This document shows, in pieces, positions 1-6,401 of a stretch of DNA of 10,185 bases. The stretch is from JBEKDJ01 sp050014415 (GTDB lineage: Bacteria > Desulfobacterota > BSN033 > UBA1163), in the NCBI GenBank assembly GCA_050014415.1, contig JBEKDJ010000160.1, positions 1-10,185 on the forward strand, read 5' to 3'. Position 1 is the stretch's first letter. The number at the start of each line of letters is the position of its first letter. Both the position numbers and the translations under genes were made by a program. Under the pieces are notes generated by a model, which saw nothing but the letters and a program-made list of their open reading frames with translations, did no database searches and had not been told where the DNA came from.

Positions 1-185
1 TGTTGCTCAGCCCCTGTGCCGACCTGAACCTCCCCTCAAATCGAGAAAGCTCAACGAGCTTTTTACTTCCGAGCTTTCTTAGGACTCGTCACCTCCTCCT
101 AAGTCGGATATCACTACCCAGGCAAATAGGCAATTCCTGGGGCAGGACTCTCACCTGCAAGATATGCAGCTTTAAAGGGCTGCAC
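1..185 (-). mobile_element. Possible 5' end of a group II intron, cut by the left edge
   Basis: Read on the minus strand from 185, the sequence begins GTGCAGCCC, close to the GUGYG start of bacterial group II introns. It continues with a 6-bp hairpin (TGCAGC/GCTGCA, 165-170 and 179-184), then a second hairpin, GCAGG-TGAGAGT-CCTGC (142-158). The latter matches the GGUGAGAGUCC-type element I know from domain I of such introns. Further in are GGGTAG (about 112-118) and GAGTCCTAAG (78-87), also reminiscent of domain I, followed by more small stems (AAAGCTC/GAGCTTT at 46-52 and 56-62; AGAAAGCTC/GAGCTTTCT at 44-52 and 71-79). No reverse transcriptase is in view; it would lie beyond the left edge. 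The hairpins are seen directly; the family is recognised from memory and not verified. The same hairpins could simply be the 3' trailer of the operon. A plus-strand reading frame over this stretch looks like a shadow. Confidence 0.4.
46..62 (-). terminator. Short perfect hairpin, weak candidate operon terminator
   Basis: AAAGCTC-AAC-GAGCTTT is a perfect 7-bp stem with a 3-nt loop, about 165 bp past the livF stop codon. On the minus strand it is followed only by CTCGATTTG, so the U-tract is poor. A competing stem (44-52 with 71-79) overlaps it. If the group II intron reading of this region is right, this is an intron stem instead of a terminator. Confidence 0.2.
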
Positions 186-192
186 GTAGACG

Positions 193-212
193 CGACACCC
201 TACGACACCCTA
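193..212. repeat. Tandem duplication of a 10-bp unit
   Basis: CGACACCCTA occurs twice head to tail (193-202 and 203-212), 13 bp beyond the livF stop. It sits directly outside the putative intron boundary at 185. Two copies only, so it may be a trivial slippage product. Confidence 0.6.
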
Positions 213-225
213 AACGCTCTTTCTA

Positions 226-933
226 TCAGTCGCCTAAATAGGCCTTTTTCACACGGTCATCATTGGCTATTTGCTGAGCAGTACCCTCCAGCACTATTCT
301 ACCTACTTCTAGGATATATGCCTTGTTAGCCAACTTAAGAGCTAAACGGGCATTCTGTTCAACCAACATAATACTTTTATTACTTTGATTGATATCCCTA
401 ATTATTTTGCCGACCTCTTCCACCATCATGGGTGATAACCCCATGCTTGGCTCATCCATCAGAAGCAGCTTGGGACCAGACATTAGGGCACGAGCTATGG
501 CCAGCATCTGTTGTTCACCACCGCTCAGACTCCCTGCCTTCTGAAGACGCCTTTCTCTTAAAATAGGAAAATGATCATACATGTTATCAAGGTCCTTAGT
601 TACCTGATGTTTGTCTTTGCGTAGATAAGCGCCTAATCTCAGATTGTCTATCACTGTCATCGGTGCGAAAACAATTCTTCCTTCAGGCACATGAGCAATG
701 CCTATCTTAACAATCTGGTGAGATGACATCCCATCTATTCTTTCCCCTTGAAACCATTTCTGACCTGAAGTCGGTATTTTTAACCCTGATATCGTCCTTA
801 AGGTGGTTGTCTTGCCAGCGCCGTTGGCTCCAATGAGGGTAACGATTGTTCCTGCCTCAATACATATTGAGATGCCTTTTAATACTTCAGCTCTCCCGTA
901 GTGGACTCTCAGGTCTTTAATCTCAAACAACAT
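226..933 (-). CDS. livF: HAAT-family ABC transporter ATPase, LivF type
   Basis: This 235-residue protein is one of the two ATP-hydrolysing subunits of a branched-chain-amino-acid-type importer, acting on the cytoplasmic face with LivG. Walker A is GANGAGKT at residues 35-42, the ABC signature LSGGEQQ at 136-142, and Walker B LLLMDEP at about 156-162. The switch position after Walker B reads VEQN (191-194), Gln in place of His, which is usual for LivF and separates it from LivG. The start ATG at 933 has AGAGG a few bases upstream, overlapping the livG TAG stop; the two genes are 10 bp apart. It is the last gene of the operon. The 'leucine' name reflects family only; the cargo of this system is unknown. 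Confidence 0.95.
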   Translation of the reverse strand: MLFEIKDLRVHYGRAEVLKGISICIEAGTIVTLIGANGAGKTTTLRTISGLKIPTSGQKWFQGERIDGMSSHQIVKIGIAHVPEGRIVFAPMTVIDNLRLGAYLRKDKHQVTKDLDNMYDHFPILRERRLQKAGSLSGGEQQMLAIARALMSGPKLLLMDEPSMGLSPMMVEEVGKIIRDINQSNKSIMLVEQNARLALKLANKAYILEVGRIVLEGTAQQIANDDRVKKAYLGD

Positions 934-943
934 CTATTTTCCT

Positions 944-1696
944 CTACTCTCTCCCCAAGTAAGCTTCAATTACCTCTTTGTTCTTTTTTATCTCCTCAGG
1001 CAAACCCTCAGCAATCTTTCGTCCATAGTTTAATACCACGATCCTGTCACAAAGACTCATCACTGTCTTCATATCATGTTCAACAATGATAATGGTGATG
1101 CCCTTATTCCTTATCTGCTTGATTAGGCCTATCATAATTTGTATTTCCACTGGATTCATACCGGTTACTGGCTCATCCAATAGTAGCAACTTGGGATGAG
1201 TGGCCAAGGCCATACAGACCCCAAGAATTCTTTGATGCCCATGAGATAAATTCTCCGCTATCTCGTCTTTTAGCTCTCCCAGACCCATGAACTCCTGTAT
1301 TTCCATAGCCCCTTGTTTCAGTGCCTGTTCCTCTTTGAGGGCAGACGCGGTGTGTAATAATCTCTTCCATACACTTGTTTTATAGCTCATATGACATCCA
1401 GTAAAGATGTTATCAAGAACTGAAATTTTCATAAATAACGTTGATGCCTGAAAAGTCCGGCTTATCCCCAAGTGGGCTATTCTGTGGGCCTTAAACCCGG
1501 TTATATCCCGACTATCAAATATCACCTTACCACCAGTGGGTTGTAATAGGCCACTAATCAGATTAAAGAATGTCGTCTTACCCGCCCCATTGGGACCAAT
1601 TAGTCCCACTATTTCTGAGTCAGCAACATGAAGATCCAATTCGTTAATGGCGGCTAGACCACCAAAGTATTTACTCAATTTTCCAACTTCAAGCAT
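944..1696 (-). CDS. livG: HAAT-family ABC transporter ATPase, LivG type
   Basis: This 250-residue protein is the second ATPase of the importer. Walker A is GPNGAGKT (34-41), Walker B LLLLDEP (170-176), followed by the TGMNP stretch typical of LivG, and the switch histidine is in VEHD (His207). The signature loop reads LSHGHQR (150-156), whereas LivG proteins normally have LSYGQQR or similar; the essential Ser and Gly are kept, so I expect it to be active. The ATG at 1696 is preceded by a weak purine stretch (AAGGGAAAC), and the livM stop lies 10 bp upstream. It should pair with LivF in a heterodimer driving LivH/LivM. Confidence 0.95.
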   Translation of the reverse strand: MLEVGKLSKYFGGLAAINELDLHVADSEIVGLIGPNGAGKTTFFNLISGLLQPTGGKVIFDSRDITGFKAHRIAHLGISRTFQASTLFMKISVLDNIFTGCHMSYKTSVWKRLLHTASALKEEQALKQGAMEIQEFMGLGELKDEIAENLSHGHQRILGVCMALATHPKLLLLDEPVTGMNPVEIQIMIGLIKQIRNKGITIIIVEHDMKTVMSLCDRIVVLNYGRKIAEGLPEEIKKNKEVIEAYLGRE

Positions 1697-1706
1697 TGTT
1701 TCCCTT

Positions 1707-2720
1707 TCATCCCCCTTTGCTGGCTGGCAGTATGGTTCTAATCCACCTGAATATCTTAGACATGTTTTCGGGAGGGGGGGGAGGATGTTTCAACAAGCTC
1801 AAAAGGCCATTAGGTAAGAACATAATTAATAATATTAACAAAAGACCTGTATATATTGGCTCAACTTCCTTGGTAATACGGAGAATCTCAGGCACAATCG
1901 TCATGATCAATGCACCAGCTACAGGCCCTAAGAAAGCAAAACCTATCCCGCCCAAAATGGCATAGATATGAATGTAAAATGTCTTGAACATGTCAAATGT
2001 ACCTGGGACCACTGCACCAAAGTAGCAAGTATAAAAACCACCCATTAATCCAGCACTTGCAGAAGCAACGACGAATGCCAGCAGTCTGTATTTAAAGAGA
2101 TTGATACCCAGTGTTTCTGCCAAGTGAGGACTCAGGTCGATTGCTCTCCAGGCTCTACCTGACCAGGTTGTATAGAAAGCAGAAAACACAACTACCACCA
2201 GTATAAATAGAAACAACATTAGATAATAGTAAGGAGTCTTGGAGGTAAATTCGATCGGTGAAAGAAAGGGTAGGAGAATAGACTCTGGAGGAGGGATATT
2301 AACGATCCCTACATATCCACCAAACACATCGAAGGTACCAAAAACTAGAACGGTTACCATCCCTAACAACGCAGTTAACATAACAAACGCAAAACCCGCG
2401 TTCCTGAGCAGAACAATGCCAAGAAGGAGGGCAACGATTCCTGTTATTGCAGCAGATGCGGGTAAAGCAAGCCAGACAGATAGGTCCAATTTCATTACCA
2501 GCAGGGGCAAGGCATAAGCCCCTACACCCCAGAAAGCAGCGATAGCAAGACTTAATAGTCCTGTTCTCAGCATCAAAATGAAAGTCATGGCAAGTACGCT
2601 ATTCATCCCCACCATAATCAGCAAGTGGATGTAATAAGGACTTTCCACCCAAAACGGCAATGCAATGATGATAACTAACAATATGAACAGGCCAATGAAC
2701 TTTTTGTGGGGCGTATTCAT
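1707..2720 (-). CDS. livM: HAAT-family ABC permease, LivM type
   Basis: This very hydrophobic protein of about 337 residues forms half of the membrane channel of the importer. It has the usual LivM order: a short basic N-terminus (MNTPHKK), roughly eight to ten membrane segments, a cytoplasmic coupling region around GRAWRAI..SPHLAETLGIN, and a closing segment ending in FLPNGLLSL. I chose the ATG at 2720, since it gives the family's N-terminus and lies 4 bp after the livH stop. The frame stays open to 2843, but that would add 41 atypical residues overlapping livH. The C-terminus carries a run of five prolines (HPPPPPEN) encoded by an eight-cytosine tract (plus-strand G run 1774-1781). A slip there would change only about the last 25 residues. 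Confidence 0.93.
   Translation of the reverse strand: MNTPHKKFIGLFILLVIIIALPFWVESPYYIHLLIMVGMNSVLAMTFILMLRTGLLSLAIAAFWGVGAYALPLLVMKLDLSVWLALPASAAITGIVALLLGIVLLRNAGFAFVMLTALLGMVTVLVFGTFDVFGGYVGIVNIPPPESILLPFLSPIEFTSKTPYYYLMLFLFILVVVVFSAFYTTWSGRAWRAIDLSPHLAETLGINLFKYRLLAFVVASASAGLMGGFYTCYFGAVVPGTFDMFKTFYIHIYAILGGIGFAFLGPVAGALIMTIVPEILRITKEVEPIYTGLLLILLIMFLPNGLLSLLKHPPPPPENMSKIFRWIRTILPASKGG
1774..1781. repeat. G8/C8 homopolymer inside livM
   Basis: Eight consecutive G on the plus strand, giving eight C in the livM sense strand, within the codons of a five-proline run near the C-terminus. Tracts of this length are prone to slippage in replication and to sequencing error. The reading frame is intact here. 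Confidence 0.8.
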
Positions 2721-2724
2721 CTGC

Positions 2725-3603
2725 TTAAAGTCCCATTTCTTCAGCTTGCCCAAATAAACCTCCCGGCCTAAAAAATATGATGATGCCAATAACGGCATAA
2801 AGCATGATCTGTGCCACACCAGACCCAATGAAATAGTGACCAAAGGCTATGGTCATGCCCAATATTAGTCCGCCGATAACAGACCCCAACATGCTACCAA
2901 TCCCCCCAAGCATGATGACAAACATGACTGGCAGAATGATGGTACCCATTGAGGGAGAAATAGCAAACACTGGTGCCATAATCCCTCCTGCAAAACCAGA
3001 AATAGCACAACCCAATACCATCGTTGCTAAATACGTTCTTTTAGGGTTTATTCCCTGCAAAGATGCCACATCGGCTCTAAATGAAACGGCACGCATGGCT
3101 CGGCCGATATTCGTCTTCTGAAGGATAAAGTATAAGCCTAGGGCTACTGCTAAAGCGAACAGAATCAATGCCACCTTCTCCTTGGAAATACTAACACCAG
3201 CAAAGTGGATCATGCCGGGGAACACCGATGGCAGGCCCCTGGACTCCGTTCCAAAAAACAACAAGGCCACCTGCTTTAGTACCATCATCAAGCCTATAGC
3301 GGCTACTACGTTTGCCAGGAATCGCCGCTCTATATGTTGAATACGTTGGAAGATTAGCCTATAGCTTATTGCTCCGAGTATGGCTGGAACTAATACCGCT
3401 AGAGCTAAAGAGATAAAGAAGGGTTGTTCCCACTTCACCAGCATGCCCCAAATAACATAAGCCCCCAGCAAATAAAACTCCCCATAGGCCATCAATAATA
3501 TCCTCGGAATGCTCAGAATCAAATTAAGACCTACCGCCAGCAGCACATAGATGAGTCCCATTCCCAGCCCATTTACAATTAACTGCACTATTTCAAGAGC
3601 CAT
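2725..3603 (-). CDS. livH: HAAT-family ABC permease, LivH type
   Basis: This 292-residue membrane protein is the partner permease of LivM. It begins MALEIVQLIVNGLGMGLIY and continues with several hydrophobic segments, as LivH proteins do. The conserved coupling region NIGRAMRAVSFRADVASLQGIN lies at about residues 163-184, and the end is FRPGGLFGQ, the standard LivH tail. The frame is open upstream to 3690, but the added residues are polar, lie over the intergenic hairpin, and do not fit the family. The ATG at 3603 has a close GAGGGAG ribosome site. The permease block starts here, separated from the binding-protein gene by 161 bp with hairpins. Confidence 0.94.
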   Translation of the reverse strand: MALEIVQLIVNGLGMGLIYVLLAVGLNLILSIPRILLMAYGEFYLLGAYVIWGMLVKWEQPFFISLALAVLVPAILGAISYRLIFQRIQHIERRFLANVVAAIGLMMVLKQVALLFFGTESRGLPSVFPGMIHFAGVSISKEKVALILFALAVALGLYFILQKTNIGRAMRAVSFRADVASLQGINPKRTYLATMVLGCAISGFAGGIMAPVFAISPSMGTIILPVMFVIMLGGIGSMLGSVIGGLILGMTIAFGHYFIGSGVAQIMLYAVIGIIIFFRPGGLFGQAEEMGL

Positions 3604-3624
3604 CGCTCCCTCTCTCTTATTGCT

Positions 3625-3671
3625 GCCCGGGGAACCCATGGGCTTTTCAGGACGTCCATCGGTTCCCGGGC
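3625..3671 (-). other. GC-rich imperfect hairpin between binding protein and livH
   Basis: The arms GCCCGGGGAACC (3625-3636) and GGTTCCCGGGC (3661-3671) are complementary apart from one bulged G, and an inner ATGG/CCAT pair (3638-3641, 3656-3659) extends the stem. No U-tract follows it in the direction of transcription. It therefore looks more like an RNA stabiliser or processing site that raises binding-protein expression relative to the permeases than a full terminator. That role is inference from how such hairpins act in other binding-protein operons. Confidence 0.5.
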
Positions 3672-3735
3672 TCCTTGAACGAGTCAGCACTCAACGTATG
3701 TAACAGCCTTTTACCAATTGGATATCAATACTGCC

Positions 3736-3765
3736 AAAAAGACCATCTATATGCTTTTTATAGAT
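3736..3765 (-). terminator. AT-rich hairpin plus U5 right after the binding-protein stop
   Basis: ATCTAT (3745-3750) and ATAGAT (3760-3765) form a 6-bp stem with a 9-nt loop, and the minus strand then reads GGTCTTTTT. The stem overlaps the stop codon of the upstream gene. The stem is weak, so any termination would be partial, letting the permease genes be transcribed at a lower level. Confidence 0.3.
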
Positions 3766-4994
3766 CACCAGTTGAAGAATTTTTTGTTGTATTTATATCC
3801 TTCATCCAGCGATATTGTATGAAGCAGCTTGGCTTTCCCTCCCACGATATTTAACATATACATTGTAGTAAGCAGGGAAACAGTTCTTGAGTTCCCAAAG
3901 TCTGGACGGGCGACCATCTTAGCTGGTCCAATGACTGATTCAAATTGCATCCCATTTGCAAATACGGCGGCAACCTTGTCCGTGTCAAGACTCTGGGCTT
4001 GTTTCAGGGCATTGATCAGTTCATCCCACTCCAACCAGTATACCTGCGCTGGATTATCCCAATTTCCATACCTAGCGATATAAGCATCCTTTACTTTCTT
4101 AGACTGGGGTGGGAGCGACTCCAACTGAAAAACATCCGAAGATCCGCCGACCATTCCTTCCACCATATCCAGCGAAATGACTCGAGCATAGCTTGGAACA
4201 TTTACTCCTACATATGAAAGGATCTTCCCTCTCCAACCGGCTTCATAAAGTGCCTTGAACAACATGATGTCCTGTAATCCACCACCGCAGGTAGTAAAGA
4301 AGTCCGGATTCGACTTTTTTACCTTGGTGGCAAAGGAACTAAAATCAGTGGTGTCCGGTGGATAGAAAAGTGCGTCCAACACCTTCTGCCCGAAACCGCC
4401 AGCCAACTTCTTCGATTTGTTTTGTTCACCGTGGCCTATCATATTGTCGGGATGGACCAAAGAAACGGTCTTCATCTGAGGGTAATTTTCTGTAAACCAT
4501 CCCCATACTGATGGCGCCGATGTTTGCAAGTTTGATCCCTCAAAGCAATATTTTAACTTTGGGTTGTAAATCGATGGCGAAGGAGTCTGGTCAACGACTA
4601 ATACCTTGTTGGCTTCTGTTAAAGGAAGCCAGGCATCAACGGTTTCGTCGCCTAGTATGAATTTGACCTTATCCATGTTAACCAATCTTTCAACAGCGGC
4701 TCGCCCTGTTTCAGCATTCATTTTGGTGTCATACAAGACCAACTCAATATTGTAGCGTTCACCTTGGATCGTCAGCCCGCCTTCCTTATTTAACATAGGT
4801 ACAATGATATCCAGATATTTCTTCCAATCTACCCCTAATGCCCAAGTAAGGTTGGTAACCACACCTATCTTGAGTGTTTTTGCTTCTGCGGTTGCTGGGC
4901 TACAGGAAGCCACCCTGGGCATTCCCGCCAGTGTTAACGCCATCAAGATAATTCCAAATAACACCGATATTTTCCAAATTTGTCGAGCACACAT
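3765..4994 (-). CDS. HAAT periplasmic substrate-binding protein (LivK-like)
   Basis: This 409-residue exported protein is the ligand receptor of the importer. The N-terminus has a signal peptide: a basic start, then a hydrophobic core at about 8-24. VASC at 28-31 could be a lipobox, giving either a lipoprotein or a soluble periplasmic protein. The mature part opens LKIGVVTNLT and follows the type 1 periplasmic-binding fold: AAVERLVN...VKFILGDETVDAWLPLTEANKV (around 100-130), then a second lobe with VSLVHPDN and a Tyr/Asp/Ser-rich closing half. Aromatic residues (YWLEWDE) near the C-terminus suggest a non-standard ligand. The ATG at 4994 has a strong AAAGGAGG site 9 bases upstream. It is second in the operon, 50 bp after the amidohydrolase. 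I give no gene symbol because the ligand is unknown. Confidence 0.92.
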   Translation of the reverse strand: MCARQIWKISVLFGIILMALTLAGMPRVASCSPATAEAKTLKIGVVTNLTWALGVDWKKYLDIIVPMLNKEGGLTIQGERYNIELVLYDTKMNAETGRAAVERLVNMDKVKFILGDETVDAWLPLTEANKVLVVDQTPSPSIYNPKLKYCFEGSNLQTSAPSVWGWFTENYPQMKTVSLVHPDNMIGHGEQNKSKKLAGGFGQKVLDALFYPPDTTDFSSFATKVKKSNPDFFTTCGGGLQDIMLFKALYEAGWRGKILSYVGVNVPSYARVISLDMVEGMVGGSSDVFQLESLPPQSKKVKDAYIARYGNWDNPAQVYWLEWDELINALKQAQSLDTDKVAAVFANGMQFESVIGPAKMVARPDFGNSRTVSLLTTMYMLNIVGGKAKLLHTISLDEGYKYNKKFFNW

Positions 4995-5044
4995 TTTTTA
5001 CAGCCTCCTTTCATGATTGTTTATTGCCCCTCAGTAAAATGGGG

Positions 5045-6154
5045 TTATGATTTACCCTTTTTCTGGATCTGTTCTTTGGGGATGTACGGTATGGTTTTCT
5101 CCCAGTGAATCCCTGAAAGGTCAGGTCTTCCGCACGCGAACATTCTATCCATGGGAACGGGTAGCTTATAGACCTTAGCGGCGTTGCCGCCCACAATAAG
5201 ATTGATCTCATCTTGTGTTGCAAGATCCAGATCCTTCAGTCGATGGATCTGGTGGGTTGGAAAGCCCATCCAATCAGGTTGGTAAGGCAGCGGTATGGGC
5301 CACTTTTTCTGTAGGTAGTTCCCGGTTGGATTCCGGTATTTCGCCCCCGGCTGGGTTGGAAAGTGCGACCAGATACTGCTCCCGTTGTCACCGCCCCCCC
5401 AGATAAGCTTTGTTGCCCCTATATTTGGGTCCTTCAACGCAATCTCATAAAATTCAGCACGCCAATACCCGGTCTCCAGATAAACATTTTCAGCAAAAGC
5501 TGCAACCGAGCAGGCTAGTCGTATATCTTCCGGATACTGTCCTCCGCCATGTTCGATGATGATCCGCACTTCGGGGAATTCATGGGCAAGTGCAGATACT
5601 ATTCCGTAGCCTGCACCAGGCCCCCCACCCCATGTGTACCCATCATATTCATGGAACTCCATGGAGACATTGTACTTCGATGCAAGTTTTGCGACTTCTC
5701 GAAACTCGTCCAATCGTTGGTCAAACGTAGGAGGTTTACGCACGACTCCCATTCCCCCGGGTACGAATTCACCGATGCCCACGAACTTCCCTTTACCCCA
5801 TTTGAGCGCCGCTTCAATTTCTTCACAAGCTGCCTCGATAGTCCATTCTGCCTCACCTCTTGCACACTTGAGCCGCTGTGTCTGGTCACTACACAATGCA
5901 CGGAACCTGTTTGGATATTTATCCACTATCTGAACCTGCATCTCGTTAATCGTGCCAGCAAAGCTCGGCTTGAGGATGCCCATATCCACGCCGTATGCAT
6001 CCATATCATAGATAATCATTTCAGAGTTATCATAAGGCTCGATCTCCGACCAGAGCTTCTTAATTGTCGTATCCCCTTCCTCATGCTTACCTGCTGGCCG
6101 GTAAAGTGTTGATCCATGAATATGCGCATCTACAACGAAACGTCCAATTTTCAT
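5045..6154 (-). CDS. Amidohydrolase family 2 (ACMSD-like) metal-dependent hydrolase or decarboxylase
   Basis: This 369-residue cytoplasmic enzyme belongs to the amidohydrolase-2 group (PF04909), whose members hydrolyse lactones and amides or decarboxylate aromatic acids. Expected metal and catalytic residues are visible: DAHIH with His11 and His13 at the start of the barrel, His168 in EFHEY, His202 in IIIEHGGG, and Asp256 in IWGGGDNGS. The end shows the family's closing motif, VGGNAAKVYKLP (321-332). There is no signal peptide. The ATG at 6154 has an excellent AAAGGAGG site, 8 bases spacing. It is the first gene of the operon, so enzyme and importer are co-expressed, suggesting that the imported compound or its product is the substrate. 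Reaction and substrate cannot be assigned; the gamma-resorcylate decarboxylase/ACMSD type is one option, a lactonase another. Confidence 0.9.
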   Translation of the reverse strand: MKIGRFVVDAHIHGSTLYRPAGKHEEGDTTIKKLWSEIEPYDNSEMIIYDMDAYGVDMGILKPSFAGTINEMQVQIVDKYPNRFRALCSDQTQRLKCARGEAEWTIEAACEEIEAALKWGKGKFVGIGEFVPGGMGVVRKPPTFDQRLDEFREVAKLASKYNVSMEFHEYDGYTWGGGPGAGYGIVSALAHEFPEVRIIIEHGGGQYPEDIRLACSVAAFAENVYLETGYWRAEFYEIALKDPNIGATKLIWGGGDNGSSIWSHFPTQPGAKYRNPTGNYLQKKWPIPLPYQPDWMGFPTHQIHRLKDLDLATQDEINLIVGGNAAKVYKLPVPMDRMFACGRPDLSGIHWEKTIPYIPKEQIQKKGKS

Positions 6155-6233
6155 TTGAATGACCTCCTTTATTTTGTTGGTAAGAAATAATGGTTTGTGG
6201 GAGATACCGGATCTCTAAAACGAACTTCTTCAT
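6087..6233 (-). CDS. Possible 48-residue leader ORF overlapping the amidohydrolase start
   Basis: An ATG at 6233 lies 7 bases after a clean GGAGG (6241-6245) and opens a 48-codon frame, starting MKKFVLEIRYLPQTIISYQQ. It runs over the amidohydrolase ribosome site and ends at TAA 6087-6089, about 65 bp inside that gene in another frame. Translation here would interfere with or couple to amidohydrolase translation. No family is recognised, and the part overlapping the enzyme gene is only its out-of-frame reading. An alternative leader ORF from a TTG at 6249 competes for the same RNA. Confidence 0.2.
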   Translation of the reverse strand: MKKFVLEIRYLPQTIISYQQNKGGHSNENWTFRCRCAYSWINTLPASR

Positions 6234-6249
6234 CCCTTATCCTCCTCAA
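6169..6249 (-). CDS. Possible 26-residue leader peptide ending at the amidohydrolase ribosome site
   Basis: A TTG at 6249 lies 10 bases after GGAGG (6260-6264) and opens a 26-codon frame. The product is charged, including RRIRDEEVRFRDPVSPT, and ends at TAA 6169-6171. The stop codon directly adjoins the AAAGGAGG of the amidohydrolase, an arrangement typical of translational coupling. The peptide is not recognised; the start codon is weak and the spacing slightly long. Confidence 0.2.
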   Translation of the reverse strand: MRRIRDEEVRFRDPVSPTNHYFLPTK

Positions 6250-6270
6250 GAAACCTTTACCTCCTTTCTT

Positions 6271-6283
6271 CCTGAATTTCAGG
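6271..6283. repeat. Small palindrome in the operon leader
   Basis: CCTGAA-T-TTCAGG is a perfect 6-bp inverted repeat with a one-base centre, about 120 bp upstream of the amidohydrolase start. It may be a protein-binding site, as the loop is too small for an RNA hairpin without opening the stem. Short enough to be chance. Confidence 0.3.
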
Positions 6284-6351
6284 CTATGCTAAGAAATAGA
6301 ATAAGATTTATTCCAGCTTTTCAACGAATCAAATAGATCAAAAACTACGCC

Positions 6352-6373
6352 GAAATTTAAAACCTTAAATTTC
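6352..6373. promoter_or_regulatory. Perfect 22-bp AT-rich palindrome in the divergent region
   Basis: GAAATTTAA (6352-6360) and TTAAATTTC (6365-6373) are exact inverted repeats separated by AACC. The element lies between the tandem dyads and the amidohydrolase, 198 bp upstream of its start. It could be an operator, a bend between enhancer and promoter, or a hairpin in a long leader transcript. The symmetry is seen; the role is inferred. Confidence 0.4.
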
Positions 6374-6401
6374 AAGCAGTTATGATGGGATCCATTTTTT
6401 T

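Noticed and set aside
142..158. GCAGG-N7-CCTGC as a tRNA T-arm
   Set aside because: Stem and 7-nt loop sizes fit, but the loop lacks TTC and no acceptor, D or anticodon arms can be placed around it.
3..329. 108-codon plus-strand frame at the left edge
   Set aside because: Overlaps the livF end, has no ribosome site, and its sequence is what results from reading hairpin-rich DNA on the wrong strand.
5549..6112. 187-codon plus-strand open frame
   Set aside because: Lies entirely antisense to the amidohydrolase, whose metal motifs and ribosome site are clear. The antisense product is Cys/Phe/His-rich with no recognisable domain.
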